From contig JAKZZE010000005.1 in NCBI GenBank assembly GCA_024220505.1, forward strand, positions 828,501 to 892,500: DNA of 64,000 nt. Reading direction: 5' to 3'. Source of the stretch: Rhizopus arrhizus (Eukaryota > Mucoromycota > Mucoromycetes > Mucorales > Rhizopodaceae). This document shows positions 43,066-55,778 of this stretch, piece by piece. Both the position numbers and the translations under genes were made by a program. Below the pieces are notes generated by a model. The model was not told the origin of the DNA and searched no databases. It was given only the letters and a program-made list of their open reading frames with translations. Numbering within the stretch: the stretch's first letter is position 1; every line of letters starts with the position of its first letter.

Positions 43066-43084
43066 GTTTTATTACTGATTATTT

Positions 43085-43986
43085 TTCCCTACTTGCTATT
43101 TGACAAAGCAGCAACTCTAGAAGAATCTTTGTGATGCTGAAAATAATTTAATAACCTTACGGTTTGAAGCTTAAAACCTATCTTGTACTTTTATGGTCAA
43201 ACAAAGACCATTTGTTGAAATTGACGATAATAACGCCCAATTTGAGGGCTTGTCCGAATTTACAAAGCATATTTAGAATAAAGAGATATTCAAGATATAA
43301 TAAATTATTTGAGGCATATTGAGCACATTATTTTTTAGATTTTTTGGGAACAGGTAGAACTTACGACAGAGGCCAAAAAATGATGAAAATACTTTTTATA
43401 AAGTGAGAATTGAGAATTGGTATTTTAAACAATAAACAAATGCTAGCATATAGCGAACCATGTTATATTTAAAGGCAATTAATTTACAAGTCTATTGGAA
43501 TATTAAATGCTGTTAAATATTATGTAACTCATCTGTAACCAAGGTACAATGCTGTAAGGTTACAGAAACATGGACGATCAAGAGCCACAAAGTTCCCGGC
43601 GACTTTTTTAATTGGTTACTCCGAAAGGCATATTGTCCTACATTTTGTGTAAGATGCTTTTTTTCTTATCAGATTGAAAAAAAATGCTTTTTTTTTTTCT
43701 TTAGATTCTATCGTAATTTTCTCCCCTCCCCTTTTTTTATTTTTAAAAATATAATTATTATATTCAATAAATATTGTAAATTAGTTAAATAAAAAATCTT
43801 TAAAAATTACTTTTCATGTCGACAAGATCTACGTCTTACTTTATAATTTCCTTTTTTATACAAGTTTTATTTCCCCTTATTTCTTGATGTCATTTCATTA
43901 TCGTGAGAAAACTTTAATTTCTATAATTTATTGCAAGTTTAAAAAAATAAATAAAAAGTGGGAGGGAGTATATGAAAGTATAGAGA
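43085..43986. other. Intergenic region right of the inverted repeat
   Basis: About 0.9 kb of AT-rich DNA from the end of the right arm to the arginase stop. It presumably includes the arginase 3' untranslated region. No coding or RNA signal seen. Confidence 0.5.
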
Positions 43987-44970
43987 CTATAATAAAGTTT
44001 CACCTAAGCAACAACGAGAAAGTGAACAACCAATTTGAACTGTTTGGAAAACAGCATCAGAGTCTGCCAAAGCAGGGTTGACTTCCATAATATCAGCTGC
44101 TACCAGCAATCCGGTTTCGGCAATGGCCTCACAAATATAATGACCTTCACGGAATGTTAAACCACCACGGACAGGTGTGCCTGTGCTAGGAGCTACACTG
44201 GGATCTAAGGCATCAACATCAAAAGAAAGGTGAATAGGAAGATCACGGTTGGGATTGATGTGGTCAAGGGCCATGTCAACTACTTTTCCGATACCGTATT
44301 TATCAACATGATGCATAGAAAAGGCTTGAATATTGTGTTCACGAATAATCTTCTTTTCACCGTCGTCTACATCACGTAAACCAATATAAGAAAGACGGTT
44401 TGTTTTCAACAAAGGCTTCACCCATTTAAAGTCAGGATGATCACCAGCAATACCAGCCAAGAAACTGACGGGGCAACCGTGGATGTTTCCAGAATCAGTG
44501 GTAGCAGGTGTATTGATATCCTATTGACAGGTTAGCTTTACCTTTTAGAAGTTTATATAACTTACAGCATGAGCATCAACCCAAATAAGACAAGCTTCAG
44601 GGTAAGCACTAAAGACACCAGAGACAGTAGCCAAAGCAACTGAATGATCACCACCCAATGTCAATACAAATTTGCCTTCCTTTGCACTTTGATAGATTTG
44701 CTTTGACACATGCTCAGTAACAGCAGAGACATACTTGGGTTGCTTTAAATTGAGCACATCAGGATCTTCGGCAGGACGCAAGGAATGAATGGATTCATTG
44801 GCTTCATAGTCTACTTTATAACCCATCTCTTGAAGCTGGTTTAATAAACCAAATTCTACCAAACGAATTGGGCCATCTTCTACACCTGTACGAGGTTGAC
44901 CACCATTGAATGGAACACCAATTACAGAAACAGATTTATCTTTGAGAAATTTATTTTGAATAGCAGACAT
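43987..44970 (-). CDS. CAR1: Arginase
   Basis: Two exons, 44970-44566 and 44520-43987; 312 residues. All Mn-binding motifs are present: GGDHS (His109), VDAHAD (Asp132, His134, Asp136), which the intron splits before Asp136, and SFDVDALDPS (Asp236, Asp238). The enzyme hydrolyses arginine to ornithine and urea, the first step of arginine use as nitrogen source. The intron is GT-AG, phase 0. Length fits fungal arginases. The inverted-repeat domain ends 0.9 kb beyond its 3' end. Confidence 0.96.
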
Positions 44971-45132
44971 TTATACAAAAACAGAAGAAAAAAAAAAAAA
45001 AAAAAAAAAGAGTTGAATGCAAAAAAAAAAAGAATTTATAAGTGTTCCTTTAGTTTCTTAAATTAGTAAGAAGAGGAAGCTCTATTTTTATCCAATAAAA
45101 ATCGTGAGAATTTTGAAGCCACACATAAAATT

Positions 45133-47102
45133 TTATTTTCTCTTTTTAAAATAAATAGAAATCAAAAGAAAAATAAAGGCCAGGAGTTGGAAAATACGAC
45201 GATTTGTTTTTAGCCATAAAAGTTTAGGGTGTTTAACAAGTAACAATCTGAGGATAGTTGCCTTCTTATCTGTGTAAGGAGGATAGCGAACACCAATGAC
45301 TTTTTCCATCTTTTGTTTTTTGATCAAGATACCGCGTTCATGACTAAATGTATCAAAAGATCGTTGACCATGATAATTACCCATACCGGATTGTCCTACA
45401 CCACCAAATGGTATGCTGTATTCTGTATTGATAGTTTAGCTTGATGTTGATGACATTTTATATTTATTCTTACCTGCTTGATGCATTAAACAGTCATTGA
45501 CACAAACACCACCTGAGCGGGTATTTTTCAAGACTAAATAACATTAGTAAAAAAAAAGAAATATTAGCGTAATTTTTTCATCTTTTTACTTTGTTCTTGT
45601 ACTTTCTTTTTTTGAGTAAACAAATATAAAGCAAGTGGTGGATCCCTGTGTGTGTTTTATATAAGTATTCTATACATAATATAACATTTACTTACTTTCT
45701 GTTTACAAGAGCAATCACTTCTTCTAATGAGTTAAAAGTGATAATGGGTAAAACAGGACCAAATATTTCATCAGCCATCAATGAAGGATCATCAAATCTT
45801 ACATTGGTTACAATTGTAGGGGCAATGTAACGTTCCTTTTTATCAATGTCACCTCCAATAACAACATCACCACTTGTACGATTATGAAGTAAAGCACTAA
45901 TACGATCCACATGTCTCTCTGATACAATACGTGCATAATCTTTAGAGGCTTGAGGATTAGATCCGTACCATTTGTTTAATGTACGACCTATTGCTTCCAC
46001 AAAGGCTTCTAAACGACTTGTATGAATCAATACATAGTCTACACCAATACAAATCTATTCAAAGATGTCAATATATTATAAATAAGACAATTCTATTATA
46101 CCTGTCCAGCATTATAAAACTTTCCAAAGGCGATACGATTAGCTGTTAACTGAATGTCAGCATCTTCTGTAACAATAGCGGGTCTAGAAATTAAAATCAG
46201 ATAAACAGTAAGCGTTTATCAGTAAACACTTACGATTTGCCACCCAATTCAAGTGTGACAGGAGCTAAATGTTTGGAGGCAGCTTCCATTACAATCTTAC
46301 CAACATGACCACTGCCAGTATAAAAGATATGATCAAAAGAATACTTTAGTACCTCAGTTGTTTCTTCAACACTGCCATTGATAACACGATAACAACTTGG
46401 ATCCAAATATTTAGGAAACAGTTCAGTAATAAGAGCAGCAGTGTGTGGTGCAACCTCAGAAAGCTATATAAAAGTAAGACATATTGTTCAATATCAGCCT
46501 ATGTTTACCTTGAGAATAACACAATTACCAGCTGCTATAGCACCAGCCAAAGGGACCAAAGAAAGCTTATGCAAATTAGTTTTATGCAATATCAATCATC
46601 ATTTTACTTTACTTGAACAGGATAATTCCAGCAACCAATGATAAGAACAACACCTAATGGATCACGGCGAACAATGGCTTTATCTGTCTTGTTACTCAAG
46701 CTTCGAGACTTGGTAACTTTGTCCTTGCTTAATTCATTCAAGTTCTAATATTCAAAGAGTGAATACATTATAGTAATAATAATAGCATTATTTTACATCA
46801 AGAAAATAAAGACACTCATCTAAAACAGGAGCAATATCACCACTCAATGCTTCAATTTTAGGCTTATTTAAATCTTTTCTTAATGCTTCATAAAATTTTT
46901 CTTCATTTTCTTCAACAAGTGCATGTAATCTTTCAAGTTGTCTTTTACGAAAGTTTATTTCACGAGATTTACCTTTTATTAAGGTTATTAACGCATTCAA
47001 ATGTATTTGGAATATGAATTTACCAGTGAAAAATATTTGACGTAAATGATCAATTGAATCTTGGATTGTATCAAAACTTGAATAAGAAAGTATTTCAGAC
47101 AT
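45133..47102 (-). CDS. Tail-anchored fatty aldehyde dehydrogenase (ALDH3 type), frameshifted as sequenced
   Basis: Ten exons: 47102-47024, 46972-46797, 46744-46613, 46565-46509, 46461-46234, 46183-46102, 46054-45696, 45645-45590, 45533-45474 and 45422-45133; about 506 residues. Conserved pieces appear in order: [37 protein letters not shown] (catalytic Glu), AGQICIGVDY (catalytic Cys), [19 protein letters not shown]. The C-terminus is one hydrophobic helix followed by KKRK, a tail anchor like that of ALDH3A2 and yeast Hfd1, which oxidise long-chain aldehydes at ER or lipid droplets. In exon 5 the frame LSEVAPH shifts to [14 protein letters not shown] at about 46441: two bases appear missing in an ACAC stretch. 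It could be a real lesion or a sequencing error. Confidence 0.85.
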
Positions 47103-47204
47103 AAAGAAAAAAGAAAAAAAAAAAAAAACCAAAACTTGTCCCCTTTTTATATAATTTTTTTTTACTCAAAGTATGTAATGTGTTTTTATCCAAATTAAGA
47201 AAAA

Positions 47205-47665
47205 TTATTTATGCATTTGTCTTTCTAAAAAGGCTTGTCTTAATATGAAATTATTGGTTTGATAATAATCATTCACTTCTTCCATCTCAACATCGTCTTC
47301 CCACCAGCTTTCTCTTTCTTCTGGATCCCCAAATCTTTCGACATGGATCGAATGTAATACTTGATTTACTTTTTCATATTCTGAAACGGGCGTCTTGGTG
47401 GATATAGAAACTGTCTTGATTACTGGGTATAGGTTGTTATTATTCTCTTTTACTCTAAATGATAACAGTCAATTACTTTTACTTTTTATATAATTGTTCT
47501 TTTTTTATTATCTTTCTAACTTTGTTACGTTGATTTGGGTTTAAATGGCTTAGATCGCTTTAAAGCTCTTTCAAAAGATTCAGTTGATCTTGCTCTCTTT
47601 AACGGATTGGACATTCGTATTAATAAAGGTGATAAAAGTGACCCATCCCAATATGAACTTGACAT
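47205..47665 (-). CDS. Small hypothetical protein, two exons
   Basis: Exons 47665-47529 and 47454-47205 join in phase through GTAAC and TTTAG signals into 128 residues. The N-terminal half is basic (NPLKRARSTESFERALKRSKP) and looks nuclear. The C-terminal half is acidic (DPEERESWWEDDVEMEEVND). I do not recognise the family. Support: an open frame kept across the intron, polar coding-like composition, and tight spacing to its neighbours (103 bp to the ALDH start, 207 bp to the next stop, all same strand). Confidence 0.6.
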
Positions 47666-47871
47666 GCTAAAGAAAAAAAAAAATTGTTGCCAAATAAATT
47701 AAGTGATAAAAAAAGATATACAGAGTGGCGCTTTTTTTTTTCTTTGAAAAATAGACGCGTCATCCTTCTTATAAATTAACCAAGCACAGGTAAATTCATG
47801 ATTTATTACTGCCATGAGTACTGTAACACACGATTTTCAGAGTGCTTATATATAAAAAATGGGGTTTATTA

Positions 47872-50800
47872 TTATTGTGTATTCACATTATCATTATTAT
47901 TATCTTCCTTAATTAATTTTTCCTTTTTACGCGCCATACGCCTCTTTGTATAATCGTTTCCTTCTCCATTCGAATACCGTCTCATTTTGACTTCCAGTTG
48001 ATTTCCGTACCCATCTACTGTAATAAACTTATTGCCTTGCTTATATCCAGAGGTGCTAGCAGAATGACTTGTCGTCAGTTGAGAGGGAGAATGACTTCGA
48101 GGCATCGGTTTAGCTCTTCGGGTCTCAATATATCCTTCTTGAATTGACGGCTCTTCCTCATGTATGACAGCCTCTGATAGTTTGGGTATGAAGTCGCCTT
48201 CAAGTAAGGCATGGTCACGCAAGAACTGTGAGAGCTCTGTCCATCCTCCCCCAACACGCACCATGACCATTTTGCTCTTGAGTACACGACAGTAGGCCAT
48301 CTTGGGGTTTACATCACCAAACCAATATCGACCCACTTCACCAGGCACCATCTTAACCTTGACCCGGTAAGGTGCATTGTTCACAATACGACCAATCTCG
48401 ATATCCAAGTCATTATCTGGATCGGCTACATAAGAGTTGAGAGGTGGTTTCGTAAGACGAGGTCGTGGCGTCTTGACATGTGTAGCTGATTTCGAAGGCT
48501 GCTGGTGTCGATTGATGGTGAGTCGTGTGGATCCTGAGGAAGAGGCACTCGGTGTGGGTGACAGGCGAGAGACGTCTCCGGCTGCGCGTAATAAAGGGGA
48601 GGCTTTGCGGTTAGGTAATGAAGATTTTCGAATACGCGTTTGCTGCTGTTGGTATTCCTTGCTATCGATCGTTCGACTCAGTTCAACCTTGCGTGTCTTG
48701 TATTGCTTTTTGAGGAGTTCCCATCGATTTTCTAATGCCTTTAGGTGATTGGCTACAAGTTTCTTTTCTGGTTGGTGCGTGATAGAGCAGTCTTTGGCTA
48801 GCTTGAATGCTGCCATGATGTTATTGTCGTAATACTTGAAACGTGCGTCGAGCTCAATTGTCTTTGCTTGCAAATCAGCACGAGTTAGGCCATGACCCAT
48901 TAGGGGAGCTGGCTTACCAATCGCTTCCTCTAATGAGCTTTGCAGAATGTCCAAATCATCAGTGATTGTCAAGAATTGACCCAGTTCAAGCGCTCTATTG
49001 AGCTCACTTTCCTTGGTCCTTAATGCATCTGTTAAGCGATTCACAGCGTCCTTGGTCTCTTGATATTGCTGGATAAGGGCGTCTCCTTCTTGGCATTCGG
49101 CCATCATCTTTTCAAGTTCACTAATCTCTGGTTCAAGTTGAGTCCTCATTTCTTTTTCAACAGTTGATAGGTTTTTCAAGTGCATCTCAACCTCAGGCTT
49201 TCGAAGCATACTGGACATGCCGTCTTCTTGTTGTCCCGCCTTGATATCTGTGGGGGAAGGAAGCTTGATGCTTTCCAAATAGCTTCTGGTATCTCCTAGC
49301 AAGTTCATCACGTTTTTAACCTTTCGAAGCATTGCAATACCATGCGTAGTTCTATGCACGTCTTGCAGAGCCTGATCTCGTATTTGTTTGAGCGATATCC
49401 ATTTTTGATTGATATCCTGAGCTCTTTGATAAATGATAGAAACTAAACTGTCCCACAAATCCTTTTCTTCGTTTATTTTTGGTAGTTGATGGATTTCATT
49501 TGTCATATCATCAAAAGAGGTCATGACAGATGCAAAGTTCTCTATCTTTTCATCCAAAGCCGCTAAATCTTCTTGTGCTTCTTCGTTGTGCGGATCCACT
49601 TGCTCGATCGCTTGCTGACAATGATCAATCCAAGTTGAGATGTCATTTACACTCTTGGCATGTCCCAAAGACCTTTTGATCAAGTCGCAAAAGCTTGTCT
49701 TTGATTTGATGGCCTCGGCTAATTGATCAAGCGCATCTTCAAGATCTTGCTGCATAGATTGAGTGTCAACCCCGTATGTGTCTCGAAGGCGAGTCAGAAG
49801 AGGCTCAACTTCTTGAGTTGATAATTGAATGAGCTTATTTTGCTTGATCTCCATTGTGTTTTGCTTAATGACGGGTGGATTGGCAATGTTTTGCTGTATA
49901 TTTTCAAGGTCTTGCCTCCACTGCTCAATTTGGTCTTGGACAGTATCCTTGACTTTAGAGATCATGGCCTGACATTTGATAAGGTCCTTTTGCTTTTGTG
50001 CATGCTTTTCCTTTTGATCTAGTACACCTTTAGCCTCAATAATCTCCTTGTGGATCTTGTTGTATTGTTCTTGGAAAATTTTCATATTTTCCTTGACTTT
50101 GATTCCTTCAGGTATACTATCTGAAAGCTTTTGGGCAGATGAGAGAGAATCCTCAATGGTGTCAAGAAGTGCGGTAAGTTGTTTTCTTTCCTGATCAAAA
50201 TCAGGACTCTCTTCCATCAATCTCTGCACAGTAGCATCCAGTGTTTGCTTGATAGAAAGTTTGCCAAAGAGCATCATCCACTGAGCAGTTTGATCTACTA
50301 CTTGCTTGGCCTGAGCAATTTTCTTTTGCGTCTGTTTCCAGAGATGTTCGATCTCTTGATGCCTTTTATCTACTTCTGTCACTTTGTTTAGTTGAAGAAA
50401 TCTGTGTGATGAGCAAAGTTCATCATACTTGTCCACCCGAGTCTCGACAGACGAGCAGAGCGATTCATAAGCTATCTTGGTCACCTCGACTAGACTATCT
50501 TGCATAAGGCCCTGTTCTTTCAAGAATACATTGATAGCATCACATGTAATTTGGATCAAAGCCTCTAATGTATCAGCGTCTGCAAGGTATCGCTGCTTCC
50601 ATCTATACCTATTAGTCTCAGTTGCACGGCGATGCAAAAGAGCCTTCAGATTTGCAAAAGCAGCTTGCACTTCACCACATTTTTCTTGATCTATCTCTGC
50701 GCGTACTCGGATCGGTTCCACTTGAGAGGTCTCCAAGCACTGCACGCGTTCTTGCCAATCAGAGACTACCTCATCCGTCACATTCTCTACAGCGATCTGC

Positions 50801-53800
50801 ATCTCTTGTTCTAACTGACCATAGCTTGTGTGAAATTCGTTCAAGAGTTGGTCCCACTCAGCCTGACGCAGTTTTTCCGAAAGATCTTGTTTGACCATTT
50901 GTACATGCTCACAGAGTTCCTTGTATTGAGTATCCACCTCTGACTGAATTGTCTGTATCGTATCATCTTCGGTGACCTCAATTGTCTTGGTACAGGACGC
51001 TCTCAGGGCTGTGATGGTGTTTGCGTAGGCCAAGACAGCAGAGTGAGTAGCAGCAGCAGCTTGAACAGCCTCTCGCAGGTCTTGTGAACCATCAGGACGT
51101 ACCCATTTGGATTGAATCCATTCTTTAACAGTGGTAACCTCCGCTAAATAACTGGACTCTGCTGCGCGACGACGTGAAACTTGTTCCTTTGTCTTCAGGA
51201 TTGATGCCAAGATACCTACAAGTTCGTCAAGCCTTGCATAACGTGCCTGGATCATGTCGGATACAGTTGTATTGTAAGCTATTTGGTCTTGATCGCCATC
51301 TGGTAAGGGAATTGCTGTATCCAGCTGCTGTACATCCACTTGGTATGCCTTAAAGTCCTTTTCATCACTGGACTCGCTTTCATCAGACTTCAGGAACTGC
51401 GTTTTGAGCGACTCAGCGTGTGTCTCGAGCGCTTGGATATTACTCAAACAGTGGCCTATAGCGTCCGATTGAGCAAGGACTTGATCTGCAAGAATCATAG
51501 ATGATTCCAGACGGCATTTGCTGCTTTCTACCATTGACTTACGCTTTAAGGTAGCCTCGGTAGGTTGTTGAAGTGCTTCAAATTCATCCAAGAGACGTTG
51601 CAGTTGCTCCATGTAATTTACAAATGTGGGACGAGGTGGGTCAACTGCAGATCTCTCTGGTGACCAACGAGCATGGTGCTTGATAAAGGAATCAAGCTCT
51701 GTCTCAAATTCACCACATTCTTTCAAAAGCTTGTCTGTGTTACTCTCCCAACGATAACGATTGCAAATGAGATCGATCTCAGATACTTGCAATTCAACAA
51801 CATCCTGCATCTTGTTCATTCGCTTCTTCATTTCGATTTGTTTGTCTTGAACCATGACTAGTTTTGACCCCAAGGCCTCAAAGGCATTCATCATGTTTAT
51901 ATAAGCAGTATCAAGTTTAACAAAAGAGTTATTGGCATAATCGTCAAGTTCTTTCTTGTGTTCTGCCACATCTTTGACCAATTTCTGAAGCAATTCGCCT
52001 TGTTTATTGTCAAGAGAAAGCCAAAAATTCTTGTCATTGGCTGTATTACGAATGCGCTCTTGCAGTTTACTTAATTTGGAGGTGTCCGATTCGACTAGAG
52101 ATTGCCAGTGAAGGCGAGTATCATAGCATTGAACTTGACGTGCAAAGAGTTCAGAATATTCCGTCAATTCCTTACGAGTTGCTTTCAATTGATTTGTATG
52201 AGGTATGAGTTGTGTTATATTAATGTTAGTGTTGCTCAAAGCCAGCAGTGCATCTGTACGTTTCATCAAGACTTCGTATCGTTCACAGTTCAACTGTGAT
52301 ATCTTGTCTCTTAGTGCTTTAGCATCCAGTTGATGGTCAGAAGGCTGCAACACGTCTGAGTAGAGTTGATGGTTAAATGCATAAAGACCTTCGAATTCTT
52401 GCTTGATTTGCTTCAAGTGTTCTATCAAATCAACAGTCTCCTTGATGCAATCGTTTAGTTCTCTACGATGATCGAGCATAGTCTTAAGACGCGAAAGCAG
52501 GTCCTTTATTTGGTTGGCCAAATCTTGAAGTTCGGCATATGTCTTATAGACTATGTTGGCAATATCTGTACTGATCTCGTCATCTGCAGTTGAAGGTCGT
52601 GTTGCTCTCGCTTCCTCATTACATTGAGGATAAGGAATCCTTGAACCCATACGGGTCCAAAGATCAAGAACTTGATGGCTATATTCATTAGTTGTTTGTT
52701 CCAATTCATTCTCTTCTTGTTGACTTGGTATATACAAATCATTATCCAGATGTTGCTGTAAATCAGCCATAAGCTTTTCGCCAGCCTCATGAAGGGTCAA
52801 AGCATGTGCTGAAAATGCATCAAGCGACACATGTTGATCCAGCACGGCTTGTGTAAACAAACAAAGGTCCTTGAGGTGAGTAAAGTTTCGGTTAAGCGTC
52901 TCTTGTCTACGTTTGACGTGCTCGGGCGTCATTGTGTTACTATCATTTGTCAAAGGTACATCTTCCTTCTCAATCTGGTCAAATCCTTCTACTAAGCCCA
53001 GAAAGACTTGCTGGGTTGAATTGAACGAGTGTTGCTCAAAGGCGTCCATCTTGGATTGAATATCTTTGAATTCTTGTACAATTTGGGTCCAATCAGATTC
53101 AGTATGATCTCTATGTCGCCATTGTGCCTTTTTAGCTGTAAATTCCCATAGGTTGGATGTCATGTTTGTAATCCACTGAAATGACTTTGTATAAAAAGCT
53201 TCCCAGCCTATTCGTTTCTCCAAGATATCAAGACCCAAGCTGTGACTGGACAGGGCTTCATCCAGTTTGTTCAGATGTTGCTCAAGTCCGCTCAAACCTG
53301 AGCAAAGTGTATCGACATATATCCCTTGGTGCATTGATGAACTAGAAAGAACTTGAATATTGTCGTTCAATTTTTTGACTTCATTTTCTCGGATCCCTTT
53401 CAGCTTAGCCACTTGTCCATCTCTTTCCTTACGTAAACGAGCTAAATCAACTTCATCCAATGCACATTTGCCTACAAAAACGTCCACTTTGGCTTTCTGC
53501 ATTGCTCGCATTCGTTCATCTACCCAACTTGTCAAACGTTGAATTTCGTCTTGAAGTTGCTTGGCTCGTTTCTGAAGCTGAAGAGCACGTCGATAAGCAT
53601 TAAGTCCTTGATCGAGCGCTTCACCTAGCAAGATCAGAGCTGATTTGCGAGCTCCAATTACCATTCGGATAGTTTCATTTGCATCTTCATTCGCTTGTTC
53701 ATCGCTTGGGTGTAAAGCCTCTGGGTAAGGTATTCTTGTGGCCAGTCCAGTCACAAGTCGGATCGCATCCTCTTGAAATAAACTGACCTTTTCGCTCAGG

Positions 53801-55473
53801 TCTGAATAAGTAAACTGCTGCTGTTCTGACTGGGTAATTTCCTGTCGCAGCTTTTCACCTTGTGTTTTGAGTTCATCTGCACGCTCCAAGAAATCAGTAA
53901 CAACTAGATATTGCTCTACTATTTGACGAGTCAATACGATTCGATTCGTGAGCGTTTCAAATGCTTCCTCCAGAGCCACCTGTCTTGATTCAAGATGGCT
54001 GGGTAATTCCATATGACATGAATCATCCAGCTCCTGATATGTGTTGACTGTTGTCGTGAACTGCCCTTTATCAAACGCGCTACATTCGTTTTCAAACTCG
54101 ACTAGCTTCTCGACCACCTCTTCCTTGCTCAGGTGAACCATCATCGGCCTCCATCGTGCCTTTTCATCCATAAATGTCTTGACCTTTTCCAGCATTGATC
54201 GTACCCAGCCAACTGCTCCATCATATTCATGCTCCCAGTCCATGCGTAAAGTCAATATTTGAAGTTCATAAGACCTCCGTCGAAGTAAATGCATTAGACG
54301 GTCGAGGGTCATGAGAGTTGAGAAGGTGATTTCGATTGTCGTTGTATCTGCCGGACTCAAGTCTTTATTATTGCCTGTTAGTGCTTTCACATGTGCTCTT
54401 AACCGAGTCATATCTTCCTTATCAAATGTCTCTATTTCTTGCTTAAGCTCCTCGTGCTCCTTGTTCAAGCGTTTCACTACTTCTGGACTGAGTTCGAGTT
54501 CAACCTCTTCCAATGCATCTATAGTGGCTCGATTCTCTAAGATCACAATACGTTCCTCAATCCAGATCCGAATACGTTCAGCTTCTACAAACCATACACG
54601 GACTTCTTCTACCCATGCGCAAATCAATTTATGCCTTTGCCACAGATCGTCGTCGTCTTGCTTTGGTAAACTCGCGAACAACTCCCCTACCTTTGCTGCT
54701 CTTTCCTCTAAATCTTGAATACCTGCATCTGTGGTGGTTGTTTTAAGCATCTTGGCTTGAATGAATTGGAGTTCGTTACGAATATATGCGGTGGTTTGAA
54801 ACATGTGGCGGTGATCGCCATTATGCAATTGATGTTCAAGAACGGTTCGCGTGGCGTCAATGGCGGATACGGTGGGATGTGTACGCGCATACTCAGGCAA
54901 GTTGGATTCAAAATCGGCAAAGTCTTGAGATTGAATAGTTACAAAGGCGGACTCAATGTCTTCAAGTGTTAAAAGATGATGTTCTACAAAACAAATATGA
55001 GCATATTAGGCCATCTAATTTTCTTTGCCTATTTTACCTTTCTCTTCTCTCTTGAATGAAGCAATACTTTGTTCTTCTTTTAATAACCCAGCAGATTGAT
55101 GAAATAACTCTAATAGTTGAGACAGTAACTGATTGGCATTCTTTTCAAACTCAATATATCCTTCTTGACGATAATTCTCTTGTTGTGAAGCGACCCAGAG
55201 CTGAAATTGATGAAGCCAGAGAACGGTATCTGTTTCAAGGTCTACAGCTGCGCGTTCTTTGAAGAGTTGGATAAAGTAATCACGGTTTGGTTGGTTTAGT
55301 TGTTGAATGAGGTCAGGTACTGATTGAGAAAAATAACGGTGAGCTAAACAGACTATGGCTTTATCGTCTGCTGCATTCAAGTCAGATAGTGGTTGTATCA
55401 GTGATAAAGTAAAATAAATATAGAGTTCATTTTGTAACCATGCCAGCACGGTATCAGCAAGCGTCAAGTCCAT
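47872..55473 (-). CDS. Giant coiled-coil protein with C-terminal GAR (GAS2) domain, spectraplakin-like
   Basis: Two exons, 55473-55038 and 54983-47872, make 2515 residues; the second is a single 7.1-kb frame. The first ~100 residues (TVLAWLQNELYIY, IVCLAHRYF) resemble a degenerate calponin-homology domain. Residues ~150-2200 are helical repeats of spectrin type, with recurring Trp and Leu heptads. A Ser/Pro-rich linker precedes a GAR domain (about 2320-2405, GEVGRYWFGDVNPKMAYCRV, then VGGGWTELSQFL), the microtubule-binding module of GAS2 and spectraplakins. A role in linking microtubules to other structures is inferred. It is the longest gene in the window. Confidence 0.85.
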
Positions 55474-55778
55474 TAAAAAATATGAATAAAAGAAAAGGGG
55501 AAAACTAAAAAAGAGAGGGAAGCATTAAACCCAGAACAAAAGTTTTAAAATAAAAAATAGGAGTTTTTCTAATTTAGTAAAATAAAAAGGAGGTGAGTTT
55601 ACTGAAGGGTCTGTAGAAAACTTGTATAAATTAAAACCCATCTGATGAAAAGCCTTTGGAGGAAATTAAGGTACACGCTTCATCTCCTAAATTGGCGGTA
55701 CTATAAAATAATAATAATTTTTGTCAAGTTATAAATATTCATATTTTTTATTCACAGCAAAATAAAAAATTATGCTTC
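55474..55778. other. Intergenic, GAR-protein promoter / uS17 3' end
   Basis: 305 bp, AT-rich. It must contain the promoter of the giant GAR gene and the 3' end of uS17. No specific site stands out. Confidence 0.5.

Larger units (their letters stand above)
34683..43084 (-). repeat. Right arm of giant inverted repeat
   Basis: Reverse complement of the left arm, 8402 bp, without element A. It contains tRNA-Arg at 36208-36281 (minus), element B at 36293-41782 (plus), the twin palindromes at 41822-41854 and the uninterrupted tandem repeat at 42252-42830. The outer end pairs A15083 with T43084; the 27-base A/T run near both outer ends has the same length. TTCC flanks both outer ends (15078-15081 and 43085-43088). 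Confidence 0.95.

Noticed and set aside
15083..43084. CRISPR array or prokaryotic mobile island
   Set aside because: Repeats are LTRs, arms and homopolymers; introns, Ty3 elements and tRNA structure are eukaryotic.
15083..43084. Two independent insertions of element B in opposite orientation
   Set aside because: Flanking sequence, tRNA gene and target duplication also match in both arms over 8.4 kb, so a single insertion was duplicated.
54311..54718. 135-codon plus-strand frame inside the GAR-protein gene
   Set aside because: Antisense Ser/Thr-rich shadow of a long, well-supported coding exon.
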